DNA from: VBDM01 sp964430565
GTDB taxonomy: Bacteria > Pseudomonadota > Gammaproteobacteria > Burkholderiales > SG8-39
DNA: 64,000 bases
Reading direction: 5' to 3'
Assembly: GCA_964430565.1 (NCBI GenBank)
Contig: CAYSFD010000051.1
Span: 310,001-374,000 of the forward strand
Shown here piece by piece: positions 1 to 9,380 of this stretch. A program made the position numbers and the translations under genes. How positions within the stretch are numbered: the first letter of the stretch is position 1; every line of letters begins with the position of its first letter. Below the pieces are notes generated by a model. The model had not been told where the DNA came from. It searched no databases and saw nothing but the letters and a program-made list of their open reading frames with translations.

Positions 1-675
1 GTCCACGAGCACCCCTCCGATCGCCACACCGTGGCCGCCGAGAAATTTCGTCGCGGAATGAAAGAGTAGGTCGGCGCCGTGCTCGAAGGGCTTGAGCAGC
101 CAGGGCGTGGTGAAGGTCGCATCCACCATCAGCGGTATGCCGTGCTCGTGCGCGATCGCGGCGACACCGGAGATATCGAGCACATCGAGTCCGGGGTTGC
201 CGAGGGTCTCGGCGAAGAGCACTTTGGTATTCGGCCGTATCGCACTCTTCCAGGCGCCGAGGTCGCGCCCGCTGACGAAGGTAGTCTCGATGCCGAAGCG
301 CGGCAGCGTGTAGGAGAGCAGGTTGTGCGAGCCGCCGTAGAGCGCGGAGGAGGACACGATGTGCGATCCGGCGCCCGCAATCGTGGCGAGCCCCAGGTGC
401 AGCGCAGCCTGGCCGCTGGCGGTGGCGATCGCGGCGACGCCGCCTTCGAGCGCCGCGACCCGCTCTTCGAGCACGGCATTGGTCGGATTGGAGATCCGCG
501 AGTAGACGTGACCCGCGCGTTCCATGTTGAAAAGCGCCGCGGCGTGATCGGAATCGCGGAACACGAAGGAAGTCGTGAAATAGATCGGCGTCGCGCGCGC
601 GCCGGTGACCGGATCGGGCCTCTGGCCCGCGTGAAGGCTGAGCGTGTCGAACTGGAGAGTGCGGGGTGCGGCCAT
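1..675 (-). CDS. metY: O-acetylhomoserine aminocarboxypropyltransferase, 3' end beyond the window
   Basis: PLP-dependent Cys/Met metabolism enzyme that probably makes homocysteine from O-acetylhomoserine and sulfide in the cytoplasm. The 225 visible residues begin LQFDTLSLHAGQRPDP and contain TPIYFTTSFVF, YSRISNPTNAVLEERVAALEG and, near the window edge, SATKFLGGHG, whose lysine is the expected Schiff-base residue. These fit the MetY/MetZ branch better than cystathionine synthases. The start at 675 is supported by a GAGGAGG ribosome site about 7 bases upstream. Roughly half the protein lies outside the window. O-succinylhomoserine sulfhydrylase is the main alternative. Confidence 0.88.
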   Translation of the reverse strand, partial: MAAPRTLQFDTLSLHAGQRPDPVTGARATPIYFTTSFVFRDSDHAAALFNMERAGHVYSRISNPTNAVLEERVAALEGGVAAIATASGQAALHLGLATIAGAGSHIVSSSALYGGSHNLLSYTLPRFGIETTFVSGRDLGAWKSAIRPNTKVLFAETLGNPGLDVLDISGVAAIAHEHGIPLMVDATFTTPWLLKPFEHGADLLFHSATKFLGGHGVAIGGVLVD

Positions 676-868
676 GGAGTCCTCCTCGGAGTCCGGCCGA
701 TTCTAACAGCCGGGGAGGCGGCGCCTTCGTCGTCCCCGCGGGGGCCTGTCCCTGAGTGAATCAATCGGGGACGGGGACCCAGTGGCTTTCGTTGCCCGAC
801 GCTGGATGCCCGCTCCCCGATTCAAGCATTCGGGGACAGGTTTCGCGGGCATGACGTCAATCAGAACC
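676..868. repeat. Intergenic region with a degenerate copy of a palindromic repeat
   Basis: No gene is seen in these 193 bases between metY and the ankyrin gene. Bases about 816-853 read ctggatgcccgc then gcgggcatgac, resembling the ctggatccccgc/gcggggatgac half of the repeat at 51785-51853. The loop is expanded by a tccccgattcaag/cattcgggga segment that is itself partly palindromic. Neighbouring bases 716-780 are rich in gggga/tcccc runs. Probably a decayed member of a dispersed intergenic repeat family. Confidence 0.45.
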
Positions 869-1561
869 CTAGGTCTGCGCGGCCTGCCTGGCGAGCATCG
901 CCTGCTCGCGAACCGCCTGCTCGGCGCGCGCTTTTTTCAGGATGTCGGCGCATTCCTGCGAGCCGGTCCGCAGGGCGAGCTCGGTTGCCGTTTCACCGTC
1001 CTTGCCCACCATATTGACGTTGGCGCCGTTCCTGATCAGCAGATCGACCATCTTCGGGTCGCCGCGCGCGGCCGCGTACATGAGCGGCGTGTAGCCGCTC
1101 TCGGCGATCATGTTGGGGTCGAAGTTCTGGGACAGGACTTTCTGCGCGTAAAGGAGGTTGCCCTTCTCTATGGCGTAAAACAGCACCTTGATGCTTTCGG
1201 CGCTTTGCTCTCTCGGTTTCTTTTCGAGCCCTGTCGGCAGCAGGTCCACGACGTAGTTGATGAGCGAAACGCCGACCATCGTAGCCATGGCGATGATCAG
1301 GGGCAGGGTCGAGACGCCCAGGCTGTCGGCCACTTCTCCGGGCATGTTCGCCGCGAGCGCGAGCAGAACGACGAGGAAAAAGAACTGGAACTTGAGGTAC
1401 AGGAACAGCGATATGAACACCGTCAGCGCGAGCAGGCCCAGCAGATAGTTCCGGTCGATGCCGACGGCCTCGTGCCACTCTTCGGGAAGGTTGGCCAGCA
1501 CCGCGGCGATCGCTACCAGTACCACGAGGGTGATTTCCCGTCCGCGTTTGCTTAGCTTCAT
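869..1561 (-). CDS. Membrane-anchored ankyrin-repeat protein
   Basis: 230-residue protein of unknown role. Three or four hydrophobic segments occupy about residues 9-110 (for example ITLVVLVAIAAVLANL and FFFLVVLLALAANM). The rest is a soluble ankyrin region with two clear repeats: ESGYTPLMYAAARGDPKMVD and a following NGANVNMVGKDGETATELAL unit. The start at 1561 (MKLSKRG) was chosen over an upstream in-frame start because AGAGGAGAGG lies just before it. The topology suggests a cytoplasmic ankyrin face for protein binding; no catalytic motif is visible. It diverges from greB across an 82-base spacer. Confidence 0.75.
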   Translation of the reverse strand: MKLSKRGREITLVVLVAIAAVLANLPEEWHEAVGIDRNYLLGLLALTVFISLFLYLKFQFFFLVVLLALAANMPGEVADSLGVSTLPLIIAMATMVGVSLINYVVDLLPTGLEKKPREQSAESIKVLFYAIEKGNLLYAQKVLSQNFDPNMIAESGYTPLMYAAARGDPKMVDLLIRNGANVNMVGKDGETATELALRTGSQECADILKKARAEQAVREQAMLARQAAQT

Positions 1562-1603
1562 TGTTCCTCTCCTCTGACAACCTTCCTGCCTGGGCGCTGC
1601 CAT

Positions 1604-1609
1604 TATAAT
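1604..1609. promoter_or_regulatory. Candidate shared -10 element between ankyrin gene and greB
   Basis: The 82-base spacer between the divergent starts contains attataatt at 1602-1610, which reads TATAAT on both strands. It is placed suitably to serve greB (about 35 bases before its GTG) and the ankyrin gene. No convincing -35 was found, so this is tentative. Confidence 0.3.
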
Positions 1610-1643
1610 TCAGCCACGATCGTATCTTGAATATCGCATCCAA

Positions 1644-2195
1644 GTGAGCAAGGCATTCACTCGCGAGGGGGACGCGCCCGAAGAGGAACTCGCGGCCGAA
1701 CCTCGGACGCCCCCGGGGCCGAAGAACTACATCACCCCCGCTGGCCTTGCACGCCTGAGATCGGAGCTGAAGGCGCTGGTCGAGGTCGAGCGGCCGGAGC
1801 TGGTGAAAACGGTTGCCTGGGCCGCTTCCAACGGCGATCGCTCGGAAAACGCCGATTACCTCTACGGCAAGAGGCGATTGCGCGAGATCGAGCGCCGGAT
1901 GCGGTTTCTCATGAAACGGCTGGAGATCGCCGAAGTAGTCGATCCCGGAGACCGGGACCGGGACCGCGCGTTCTTCGGCGCCACGGTCACCTACCGGGAT
2001 TCAGGCGGCGGTGAGCACACCGTGAGCATCGTCGGCACCGATGAGGTCGATCCGTCGCGTGGCCGTGTGTCCTGGGTCTCGCCGATCGCCCGCGCCCTGC
2101 TGCAATCGCAGGCGGGTGACGCGGTGACGCTCAACACGCCCGCGGGGGACGAAGCGCTGGAAGTGCTTGCGATCCGCTACGAGGAGCTGAAGTAA
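1644..2195 (+). CDS. greB: Transcription elongation factor GreB
   Basis: 183-residue GreA/GreB family protein that rescues backtracked RNA polymerase by stimulating transcript cleavage through the secondary channel. The N-terminal coiled coil (about residues 30-105) carries the tip motif GDRSENADY with the acidic residues that hold the catalytic metal, followed by YGKRRLREIERRMRFL typical of GreB. The FKBP-like C-terminal half contains SIVGTDEVDP and SPIARALL. A 25-residue charged N-terminal extension precedes the conserved YITPAGLARL. The start is GTG at 1644. It converges on the M16 peptidase gene across a repeat. Confidence 0.92.
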   Translation: MSKAFTREGDAPEEELAAEPRTPPGPKNYITPAGLARLRSELKALVEVERPELVKTVAWAASNGDRSENADYLYGKRRLREIERRMRFLMKRLEIAEVVDPGDRDRDRAFFGATVTYRDSGGGEHTVSIVGTDEVDPSRGRVSWVSPIARALLQSQAGDAVTLNTPAGDEALEVLAIRYEELK

Positions 2196-2200
2196 TCCAT

Positions 2201-2346
2201 TGTCATTCCCGCGCAAGCGGGAATCCAGCGCCGTTGCTCGAAAGTCACTGGGTCCCCGCTTGGCCGTTCCTCGAAAATCGCCTTCGCTCGTTTGGCCGTT
2301 CCTCGAAACTCGCTTCCGCTCGTTTTCGCGGGGACGACGAGCAAAA
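2201..2346. repeat. Palindromic intergenic repeat with tandem units, between convergent genes
   Basis: Begins with tgtcattcccgcgcaagcg. A 7-bp inverted repeat, ttcccgc (2206-2212) and gcgggaa (2217-2223), is separated by gcaa. Two tandem near-identical units of 31-32 bases follow (2260-2290 and 2291-2322, each with ttggccgttcctcgaaa), and the element ends in cgcggggacgacgag. The first 28 bases recur exactly at 51785-51812, also between two convergent genes. Likely a REP-like element or bidirectional terminator. Confidence 0.7.
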
Positions 2347-5076
2347 TCAGTTGGCCCGGTCCGGGCCAGCAAAATCTCCGGCCTTGACCGTCGAGAGCTT
2401 GGCCGGATCGATGTAGCGGCGCAGGGCTTCGACGACCGACTTCGGCGTCAGGGCGGCGATCCGCCGCTCCAACTCCTCGTCCCATGAGAAGGTGCGGCCC
2501 AGTATTAGATAGGATGCCAGGCGGCTCGCGAGGTTCTCGTCGTTCGTGCGCGCGACCTGCCGCGCCTGCAGCAGGCCTTTTTTTCCGGATTCGATTTCCT
2601 CGTTGCTGAAGCCGTCGGCCAGCGCCTTGCGGATCTCCTCGGCGATCGCGGTTTCCACCTTGACGCGGTTCTGCGGCGCATAGATGGCAAAGGCGCCGAA
2701 GCTGCCGCGCTCGCTGAAGCTGTCGGCGGAAAGGAATGAGCCGACGCTGTAGGACAGTCCCTCCTTTTCGCGGATGCGCCGCGTCAGACGCGAGTCCGAA
2801 GAGCCGCCCAAAATGTAGTTGCCGAGCAGCAGCGCAGGATAATCGGGGTTGTCGTCGCGCAACCGAAGCAGCATCCCCGCGCGAAGTACGGCGTTGGCCT
2901 TGTCCGGCGTGTTGATTGTGTTGTCCACCGGCTGAATGTCCGCGACCCGCAGCGGGATGCGCGCATAGGGCTGCGGGCTTTTCCAATCGCCGAAGAGATC
3001 TTGCGCGAGGCGCGCGATCTGTTCCGGGTCGAAATCGCCGACCACGGCGAGTTCGCTGTGAGAGGCGCCGTAGAAGTCGGCGTAACACTTCCTGACCGCA
3101 TCAAGCGAGAGCGCCTGGAGCCCCGCGCTGCGCTCATCGAGCGTCGTGTTGTAGAGCCAGTGCGCGGGAGGATAAGGGTTCAGGTGGCGGGAGAGCGCGA
3201 GGCCGGCGAGCGCGCCTGGGTCGCTTCTTTGCGTGTCGATGCCGGTGAGCGAGGAGCGTCGCAACTGCTCGAACTCCTCCTGCGGGAACGACGGCTGGCG
3301 CAGCACCTCGGCCGTCAACCGCAACGCCTCCGGGAGGCTCGCGCGGACGGTTTCGATCGAGCCGCCCTCGCCGCCGACGCGCACGTGAGCCTTGAGGCGG
3401 TCGAAGTGATCGCGCAGCTGCTCGCGGGAATTCTTCTGCGTGCCGCGCATCAGCATCGAGCCGGTGATGCCGCAAGCCGCGGCCCGGTTGAGCTTGCTCT
3501 GCTCGTCGCCCCAGTGAAGCCCAAGCTGCGCGACCACGGTGCCGCCGCGTGTTTTTTTCGGAAGCAGCGCGAGCTTCATGCCGCCCGGGAGCGTCCTCCG
3601 GAGGACGCGCGCCTCGATGCTCGCCGGGGCGGGATTGAAATCCTCGCCTTGCAAGACCGCAGCCGAGCCGCGGTAGCCCTTGAGCATCGCGGCCACGTCA
3701 GGCGCCGGTGGAATCTCCGCCCGGTCGGGTGACTGCGTCGGGAGGAACATGCCCAGGGTGCGGTTGGCGGGCTTCAAATAGCGGAGGGCGACGGCCTGGA
3801 CTTCGGCGGCGGTGACCTGCTTGAGCCGGTCGCGATGCAGGAAAAACACCCGCCAGTCGCCCATGCCGACGGTCTCGGAAAGCGCGCTGGTGAGATCGCG
3901 TGAATCGGCGAGCGCGAGCTCGATATCGTTGAGGAGCCGCGTGCGTGCGCGGCCGACCTCGTCCTCCGTCGTGGGGCTGCGCATAAAACCCTCGAGCACC
4001 TGGAGTAGCGTATCGCGCGCCGCTTCCAAGGACGCGTCCTGACGGAGGCTCGCGCCGAAGTAGGCCATGCCGGCTTCGCGCTGCTGCCGCTCGGTGCCGA
4101 ACACGGAGCTTGCCAGTCCCGGCTCGACGAGCGCCTTGTGCAGGCGCCCGGAAGGCACGTGGTTGAGGAGCGAGACCAGCACGTCCACGGCGGCGTATTC
4201 GGAATGGGCGCCCGGAGGCATGTGGTAGAGCGCGGAGACGAGCTGCACGTCGCCCGCGCGGCGCAGCGTGACGGTGCGCTCGCCGTCCTGCGTCGGCTCC
4301 ACGGTATAGGTCGCGTGCAGCGCGCGCGACGGCCTGGGAATCTTGCCGAAGTGCTTCTGTAGCAGCCTGAGCGCGGCCGGTTCGTCGAACTTGCCCGACA
4401 GCAGCACGACCGCGTTGTCGGGCTGATAGTAGTGCCGATAGAACGCCCGCAGCCTCTCGATCGGGACGTTTTCGATATCCGACCGCGCTCCGATGATCGC
4501 CTTTCCGTAGTTGTGCCACAGGTAGGCGCTTGCCGCGACGCGCTCGCGCAGCACGCTGAAGGCGCTGTTTTCTCCCGACTCGAATTCGTTGCGCACCACG
4601 GTCATCTCCGCGTCGAGGTTTTTCCTCGCGACGGAGGCGCTGACCATGCGATCGGCCTCGACATCCAGCACGTAGTCGAGGGTCTTCTCGCTCACCGGGA
4701 AGGTCTCGTAGTAGTTGGTCCGGTCGAACGAAGTGCTGCCGTTATAGCGGGCCCCGCGCTGCTGGAAATCCGCCTTGATGTTCGGAAAGCGCCGCGTTCC
4801 ACGGAACAGCAGGTGTTCCAGCAGATGCGCCATGCCCGTTTCGCCGTAGCCTTCGTGCCGCGAGCCGACGAGATAGGTGACGTTGACCGTGATGGTGTCG
4901 ATCGAGCGGTCGGGAATGAGCAGGATCTTCAGGCCGTTCGCCAGACGGTATTCGGTGACGCCTTCGACCGAAGTGATCCGGGCGGGAGCCTTCAGCGCCT
5001 GTTTCGCGCCTTGAGCATAAGCGGGCAGGGGCGTGACGAGGAGGAGGGCGGAAAGAAGAAAGACGTTTCTGAGCAT
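2347..5076 (-). CDS. M16 (pitrilysin-family) zinc metallopeptidase, two-domain, exported
   Basis: 909-residue peptidase with an N-terminal signal peptide (MLRNVFLLSALLLVTPLPAYAQ), so probably periplasmic. The inverted zinc motif HLLEH lies at residues 84-88 in GMAHLLEHLLFRGT, the hallmark of M16 peptidases, and a downstream metal-ligand glutamate is expected in EMTVVRNEFESGENSAF. A second M16-like half (from about residue 480) lacks HxxEH and keeps GGSSDSRLTRRIREKEGLSY, the R/Y-type motif of the non-catalytic half. Many proteobacteria carry these halves as two adjacent genes; here they are one chain. The start at 5076 was chosen because the signal peptide follows it directly. Confidence 0.88.
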   Translation of the reverse strand: MLRNVFLLSALLLVTPLPAYAQGAKQALKAPARITSVEGVTEYRLANGLKILLIPDRSIDTITVNVTYLVGSRHEGYGETGMAHLLEHLLFRGTRRFPNIKADFQQRGARYNGSTSFDRTNYYETFPVSEKTLDYVLDVEADRMVSASVARKNLDAEMTVVRNEFESGENSAFSVLRERVAASAYLWHNYGKAIIGARSDIENVPIERLRAFYRHYYQPDNAVVLLSGKFDEPAALRLLQKHFGKIPRPSRALHATYTVEPTQDGERTVTLRRAGDVQLVSALYHMPPGAHSEYAAVDVLVSLLNHVPSGRLHKALVEPGLASSVFGTERQQREAGMAYFGASLRQDASLEAARDTLLQVLEGFMRSPTTEDEVGRARTRLLNDIELALADSRDLTSALSETVGMGDWRVFFLHRDRLKQVTAAEVQAVALRYLKPANRTLGMFLPTQSPDRAEIPPAPDVAAMLKGYRGSAAVLQGEDFNPAPASIEARVLRRTLPGGMKLALLPKKTRGGTVVAQLGLHWGDEQSKLNRAAACGITGSMLMRGTQKNSREQLRDHFDRLKAHVRVGGEGGSIETVRASLPEALRLTAEVLRQPSFPQEEFEQLRRSSLTGIDTQRSDPGALAGLALSRHLNPYPPAHWLYNTTLDERSAGLQALSLDAVRKCYADFYGASHSELAVVGDFDPEQIARLAQDLFGDWKSPQPYARIPLRVADIQPVDNTINTPDKANAVLRAGMLLRLRDDNPDYPALLLGNYILGGSSDSRLTRRIREKEGLSYSVGSFLSADSFSERGSFGAFAIYAPQNRVKVETAIAEEIRKALADGFSNEEIESGKKGLLQARQVARTNDENLASRLASYLILGRTFSWDEELERRIAALTPKSVVEALRRYIDPAKLSTVKAGDFAGPDRAN

Positions 5077-5130
5077 TGTGGGTCCCGCGGTTAAAGACAG
5101 GTCAGGCTGTTGCAAGTTCCATTTTATGTC

Positions 5131-6147
5131 TCAATGCGCGGCGCGCGAGCGCTCCGCACGCTCGCGGGTTGCCGGGTGGGTCGAGAGGTAGTCGGGAACG
5201 TCTCCCGCCTTGCCTCTCCCTTGTTCCATTCGCAGAAGGATCGCGCCCAGGGATTCCGGCGCAACGCCGTGGCGTTTCATGTATTCCAGCGCGAAATCGT
5301 CCGCTTCTGTCTCGAAATCGCGCGAGTATTTGGCTTGCAGCAGCATGGCGGGCAGCGCGCTGGCGAGCGACACGACCGAGGTCAGGTCCCCGGTCACCGC
5401 GGCCATGAGCAGCACCGTGGCCGAATCCTGCAGCAGCCGCCGCAGCGTGTGACGGTGCCGCAAATGGCCGATCTCGTGGGCGAGGACCGCGATCAATTCG
5501 GCATCGTTTTTCGCGAGTTCGACCAGCTTGTCGGTGACGACGACCACGCCCGAAGGCAGCGCGAGCGCGTTGGCGCCGAGCGCCTTGCTCGCGCGCAGCT
5601 CGATCCGGTAATCGGCGGCGCCTTCGATATCGGACATCATCTTCGAGAACAAAGTGCGCAGTTTTTCCCCGCGCGCGGACGGCAGCTCCGACGGCGAGAG
5701 CAGTATCCGGTCGAGCCCGGCGAGCGCGTTGCGGCCGATCGCTTTCTCGGTCGAGGCGGGCAGACCGAACGCCACCTGCTTGGCGAGCGCCGGAATGCCG
5801 TAGGTGATGCCTCCCCACAGCGCGGCGGCCGTCAGCGCCAAAGCGAGCAGGGCGTAGCCGAGCCGGCTTTCCCAGAGGTGGATCAGGCGGCCAGGGGCTT
5901 CCGACGTCGAGTCGGCGAAGATGGCGTCGATCGCGTCGTTGTCCTCGGTTTCGCACGAGGACCCGTCTGCAAACCGCAGGTGCCGCCTCGTATTTCCCAC
6001 ACGGGTCGAAGGCTGCACCTCGGCGATGCTGCAACTGAAGTCGATGCCCTCGCCGATGACGCGAAGGCTCGGGGGGTCGAACCAGATCAGGACTTCGCGT
6101 TGCTGCGATGTTTTTCCGTCGTAGTAACGCGCCGTGAGCGGCGTCAT
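5131..6147 (-). CDS. M48-family metalloprotease, membrane-anchored
   Basis: 338-residue protein with the zinc-binding motif HEIGH at residues 224-228 (VLAHEIGHLRHRHTL) and a downstream EADDFALEYMKRHG that supplies the third ligand. The N-terminal 90 residues form a small domain of unknown function (YYDGKTSQQREVLIWFDP). One membrane span follows (about 97-122), then the catalytic domain. Such enzymes resemble BepA/HtpX-type envelope quality-control proteases. The ATG overlaps the stop of the DUF898 gene by four bases, so the two are probably translationally coupled and work together. Confidence 0.87.
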   Translation of the reverse strand: MTPLTARYYDGKTSQQREVLIWFDPPSLRVIGEGIDFSCSIAEVQPSTRVGNTRRHLRFADGSSCETEDNDAIDAIFADSTSEAPGRLIHLWESRLGYALLALALTAAALWGGITYGIPALAKQVAFGLPASTEKAIGRNALAGLDRILLSPSELPSARGEKLRTLFSKMMSDIEGAADYRIELRASKALGANALALPSGVVVVTDKLVELAKNDAELIAVLAHEIGHLRHRHTLRRLLQDSATVLLMAAVTGDLTSVVSLASALPAMLLQAKYSRDFETEADDFALEYMKRHGVAPESLGAILLRMEQGRGKAGDVPDYLSTHPATRERAERSRAAH

Positions 6148-7085
6148 AGGCCGAAATCGAATCCCAGCAGGTCGCTCGCCTCGTCGCCGACTGCGCCAAC
6201 GCGTTCCTGCGCGGCGGTCACGAACGCCCCGATCGCCCGGGACGGTTCAAGCGAGATCCTTTCGAGCTGGTAACGCGCCGCGCGCACGGCGGCCCAGGGC
6301 GTGAGAAGTCCCCCCGAAAAGACGATGCCCAGGGTGTTGAGGAAATGAAGCTTGAACAGCCCGGTTGTGCTCCAGGTGCAGTCGAAGCGCAAGCCGCCCA
6401 GGCGCGTGTTTTTCCAGCCGAGCCTCGCGACGGCGCCGTCACGGTACGCTGCGAACCAGATGTACAGAGGCAGCGCGCCGATACCCACCGTAACGACCGA
6501 CCCGACAAGGAACAGCACGAACATCAGCGCGACCTTGAAATAGACGAGATTGAACGCTCCGGCCGACGCCGTGAATGCGAATGGCGTCGCCCCGTAGGCG
6601 CTGTGCTCGAGGATGAATCGTTTCTTACGGTACACGTAATAGGGGTAGAGCAAGCCGAGCGTCAGCGGGACAAGGACAATCGGCAGGATAAGGAACTGGC
6701 CCATCTCCCGATAGCTCGCGCCAAAGCCGAAGCGGACATTGCGGTGCGCCGAATTTATCGCGTTGAAGCGCGAGGCACGAACGATCAGCCACGGCAGGAC
6801 GCCCAGAAACACCAGCAGCAGCGCCGCGCCTGCTAAAGGGTTTATCTCTCCGGCGATCGAATAGACCGCGAACCCGCCGACGACGATGATCCGGCCCTTG
6901 AGGATCGCCTTCGGATTCGCGAGATATTCGAAGGCCGCGTCGTTGAGCAGCGTATTGCCGTAAAAGTAGCGCTTGCGCCGGACCTTCGCCCACGCCGAGT
7001 AGATGCCGAGCGTGAGGACGGACAGGCAGATATTGACGATCCAGATTCGAAAATACTCGCCTGCTTGACCGGTAAACCTCAGCAT
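6144..7085 (-). CDS. YjgN-family (DUF898) multispan inner-membrane protein
   Basis: About 313 residues with six to eight hydrophobic segments. It opens with the family signature LRFTGQAGEYFRIWIVN and SAWAKVRRKRYFYGNT, and a second such cycle appears as YPYYVYRKKRFILEHSAYG. Members are inner-membrane proteins of uncertain function, often next to an M48 peptidase as here (ATGA overlap at 6144-6147). The reading frame stays open to about 7355, into htpG. I placed the start at ATG 7085 because family similarity begins there, but no good ribosome site is visible, and a TTG near 7133 or 7175 is possible. Confidence 0.8.
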   Translation of the reverse strand: MLRFTGQAGEYFRIWIVNICLSVLTLGIYSAWAKVRRKRYFYGNTLLNDAAFEYLANPKAILKGRIIVVGGFAVYSIAGEINPLAGAALLLVFLGVLPWLIVRASRFNAINSAHRNVRFGFGASYREMGQFLILPIVLVPLTLGLLYPYYVYRKKRFILEHSAYGATPFAFTASAGAFNLVYFKVALMFVLFLVGSVVTVGIGALPLYIWFAAYRDGAVARLGWKNTRLGGLRFDCTWSTTGLFKLHFLNTLGIVFSGGLLTPWAAVRAARYQLERISLEPSRAIGAFVTAAQERVGAVGDEASDLLGFDFGL

Positions 7086-7283
7086 AACTGCATCACGAAC
7101 GGCGGATGGCGCCGTGTCGGATTGGTTTGGCAAAGCCTCTCCCGGGAATGTTGTTGTTGATGATGCCCCAACCAATGACTTGCCAGCATAGCCGTTCGCT
7201 CCGACAGGCTCAAGGAATTCGAGTTCTGATCTACGCCATATTCGAATAAAATTCGTGGAATCATCGACAGGAGAGAAAAGGCA
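7086..7283. other. Divergent spacer between DUF898 gene and htpG
   Basis: This interval must hold promoters for both divergent genes. The htpG ribosome site GGAGAG lies at about 7270-7275. A heat-shock (sigma-32) promoter would be expected for htpG, but I could not identify a convincing CTTGAA/CCCCAT pair. Confidence 0.4.
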
Positions 7284-9221
7284 ATGGCAACGGCGACAAA
7301 GGAAACCTTGGGCTTTCAGGCCGAGGTCAAGCAACTGCTCAACCTCATGATCCACTCCTTGTACGGCAACAAGGAGATTTTCCTGAGGGAGCTGGTTTCG
7401 AATGCCTCCGACGCCGCGGACAAGCTGCGCTTCGAGGCGCTATCCAACAACGCCCTGTACGGCTCCGACGCAGACCTGAAGATCCGCGTTTTCTTCGACA
7501 AGCAGGTGCGCACGATCACGGTGTCGGACAACGGGGTCGGCATGTCGCGCGATGAAGTCATCCAGAACATCGGCACGATCGCCAAGTCGGGCACGCGCGA
7601 GTTCTTCCAGTCGCTGACCGGAGACCAGGCCAAGGACGCGCGGCTGATCGGGCAGTTCGGCGTGGGCTTTTATTCGTCCTTCATCGTCGCCGACCGCGTG
7701 ACGCTGGTGACGCGCCGCGCGGGGCTCGCGGCCGGCGAGGCCGTGCGCTGGCATTGCGACATGAGGGACGGCGGCGGAGAGTTCACCATCGAAGCGGCTG
7801 AAAGGGATGGGCGTGGCACCGACGTCGTCCTACACTTGCGCGAGGGAGAGGACGAGCTGCTTTCGGACTGGAAGCTGAAGGAGATCATCCGCAAGTATTC
7901 CGATCACATCGCGATCCCGATCGTGATGAAGAAAGTGAAATGGGACAAGGAAAAATCGGCGGAGACGTTTACCGACGAAGACGAAACCATCAACCAGGCG
8001 AGCGCCTTGTGGGCGCGGCCGAAATCGGAGATCGCGGAAGAGCAGTACCAGGAATTCTACAAGCACGTGGCGCACGATCCGGAGGCGCCGCTCGCCTATA
8101 CCCACAACCGCGTCGAAGGCCGCCAGGAGTACGTGCAGCTCCTCTACATCCCGGCGCGGGCGCCGTTCGACCTGTGGGACCGGAATCAGCGCCGAGGTTT
8201 GAAGCTTTACGTGCGGCGCGTCTTCATCATGGACGACGCCGAGCAGCTGCTGCCGGCTTACCTGCGTTTCGTGCGCGGCGTGATCGATTCGAACGACCTG
8301 CCGCTCAACATCTCGCGCGAGATCCTTCAGGAGAGCCGCGACATCGAAGCGATCCGCGCCGGCTGCACCAAGCGTATCTTGTCGCTTCTTGAAGAGCTGG
8401 CCGAAAACCAGAAGGAGAAGTACGCCGCGTTCTGGAAGGAATTCGGCCGCGTGCTCAAGGAAGGGATCGGCGAGGATCTCCCCAACCGCGAGCGCATCGC
8501 GAAGCTCCTGCGCTTTTCCTCCACGCACAACGACGGCGAAGATCAGACCGTGTCGCTCGCCGAGTACCTCGCGCGGATGAAGGAAGGGCAGGACCGGATC
8601 TACTACGCGACTGCAGAGACCTTCCTCGCCGCGAAAAACAGCCCGCACCTGGAAGTCTTCCGCAAGCACGGCGTGGAAGTGCTGCTGCTTTCGGAACGCG
8701 TCGATGAATGGCTGGTCGCGAATTTCCCTGAGCACGAAGGCAAGGCGCTCGCCTCGGTCGCAAAAGGCGAGCTCGACCTCTCCAAGCTGCAGACCGAAGA
8801 CGAAAAGAAGGAACAGCAGAAGCTCTCGAGCGAGCACCGGGTGCTCGTTGCGAAACTGAAGGACGCGCTCGGCGAGAAGGTCAAGGACGTGCGCGTGACC
8901 ACGCGCCTCACACAATCGCCCTCGTGCCTGGTTGCCGACGAGCACGATATGGGAGGCAATCTCTCGCGCATCCTCAAGGCCGCCGGGCAGAAAGCGCCGC
9001 TCGCGAAGCCGATCCTCGAAATCAACCCGGCGCATCCGATGGTGAAGCGTCTGGAAGAAGAAAAGGAGCGTTTCGCGGATTGGAGCCATCTTCTTTTCGA
9101 TCAGGCGCTCCTCGCCGAGGGCGGGCAGCTCGAAGACCCCGCCGGGTTCGTGCGCCGCATGAACGAGCTGATGCTCGAGATGGCGGGCGAGGGGAGTCGC
9201 ATCATCGTTCCGGGGCGGTGA
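7284..9221 (+). CDS. htpG: Molecular chaperone HtpG (Hsp90)
   Basis: 645-residue cytoplasmic ATP-dependent chaperone of normal family length. The N-terminal GHKL ATPase shows FLRELVSNASDAADKLRF, DNGVGMSRDEV (Asp for the adenine), SGTREF and the lid motif IGQFGVGFYSSF. The middle domain carries NRVEGRQEYVQLLYIPARAPFD and LPLNISREILQ with the catalytic-loop arginine, and the C-terminal dimerisation region follows. The ATG at 7284 has GGAGAG about 8 bases upstream. Identification is unambiguous. Confidence 0.97.
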   Translation: MATATKETLGFQAEVKQLLNLMIHSLYGNKEIFLRELVSNASDAADKLRFEALSNNALYGSDADLKIRVFFDKQVRTITVSDNGVGMSRDEVIQNIGTIAKSGTREFFQSLTGDQAKDARLIGQFGVGFYSSFIVADRVTLVTRRAGLAAGEAVRWHCDMRDGGGEFTIEAAERDGRGTDVVLHLREGEDELLSDWKLKEIIRKYSDHIAIPIVMKKVKWDKEKSAETFTDEDETINQASALWARPKSEIAEEQYQEFYKHVAHDPEAPLAYTHNRVEGRQEYVQLLYIPARAPFDLWDRNQRRGLKLYVRRVFIMDDAEQLLPAYLRFVRGVIDSNDLPLNISREILQESRDIEAIRAGCTKRILSLLEELAENQKEKYAAFWKEFGRVLKEGIGEDLPNRERIAKLLRFSSTHNDGEDQTVSLAEYLARMKEGQDRIYYATAETFLAAKNSPHLEVFRKHGVEVLLLSERVDEWLVANFPEHEGKALASVAKGELDLSKLQTEDEKKEQQKLSSEHRVLVAKLKDALGEKVKDVRVTTRLTQSPSCLVADEHDMGGNLSRILKAAGQKAPLAKPILEINPAHPMVKRLEEEKERFADWSHLLFDQALLAEGGQLEDPAGFVRRMNELMLEMAGEGSRIIVPGR

Positions 9222-9380
9222 GACCTCGTTTTTTTGCGCGCGTCGCCATCCGAGGCGAGGCTCGGGATCGTGAAGAGGCGCGCCCGTAGCCGTGGCCGGC
9301 TGCCTTTGGTGCTAGACTGAAAAATCATGTTGAGGCTCGCGGATAACGTTGTCGGTCGCGAGCCTTAGGAGGAGGCAGAT

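Noticed and set aside
7086..7283. Possible sigma-32 promoter for htpG
   Set aside because: No acceptable CTTGAA/CCCCAT pair could be found.
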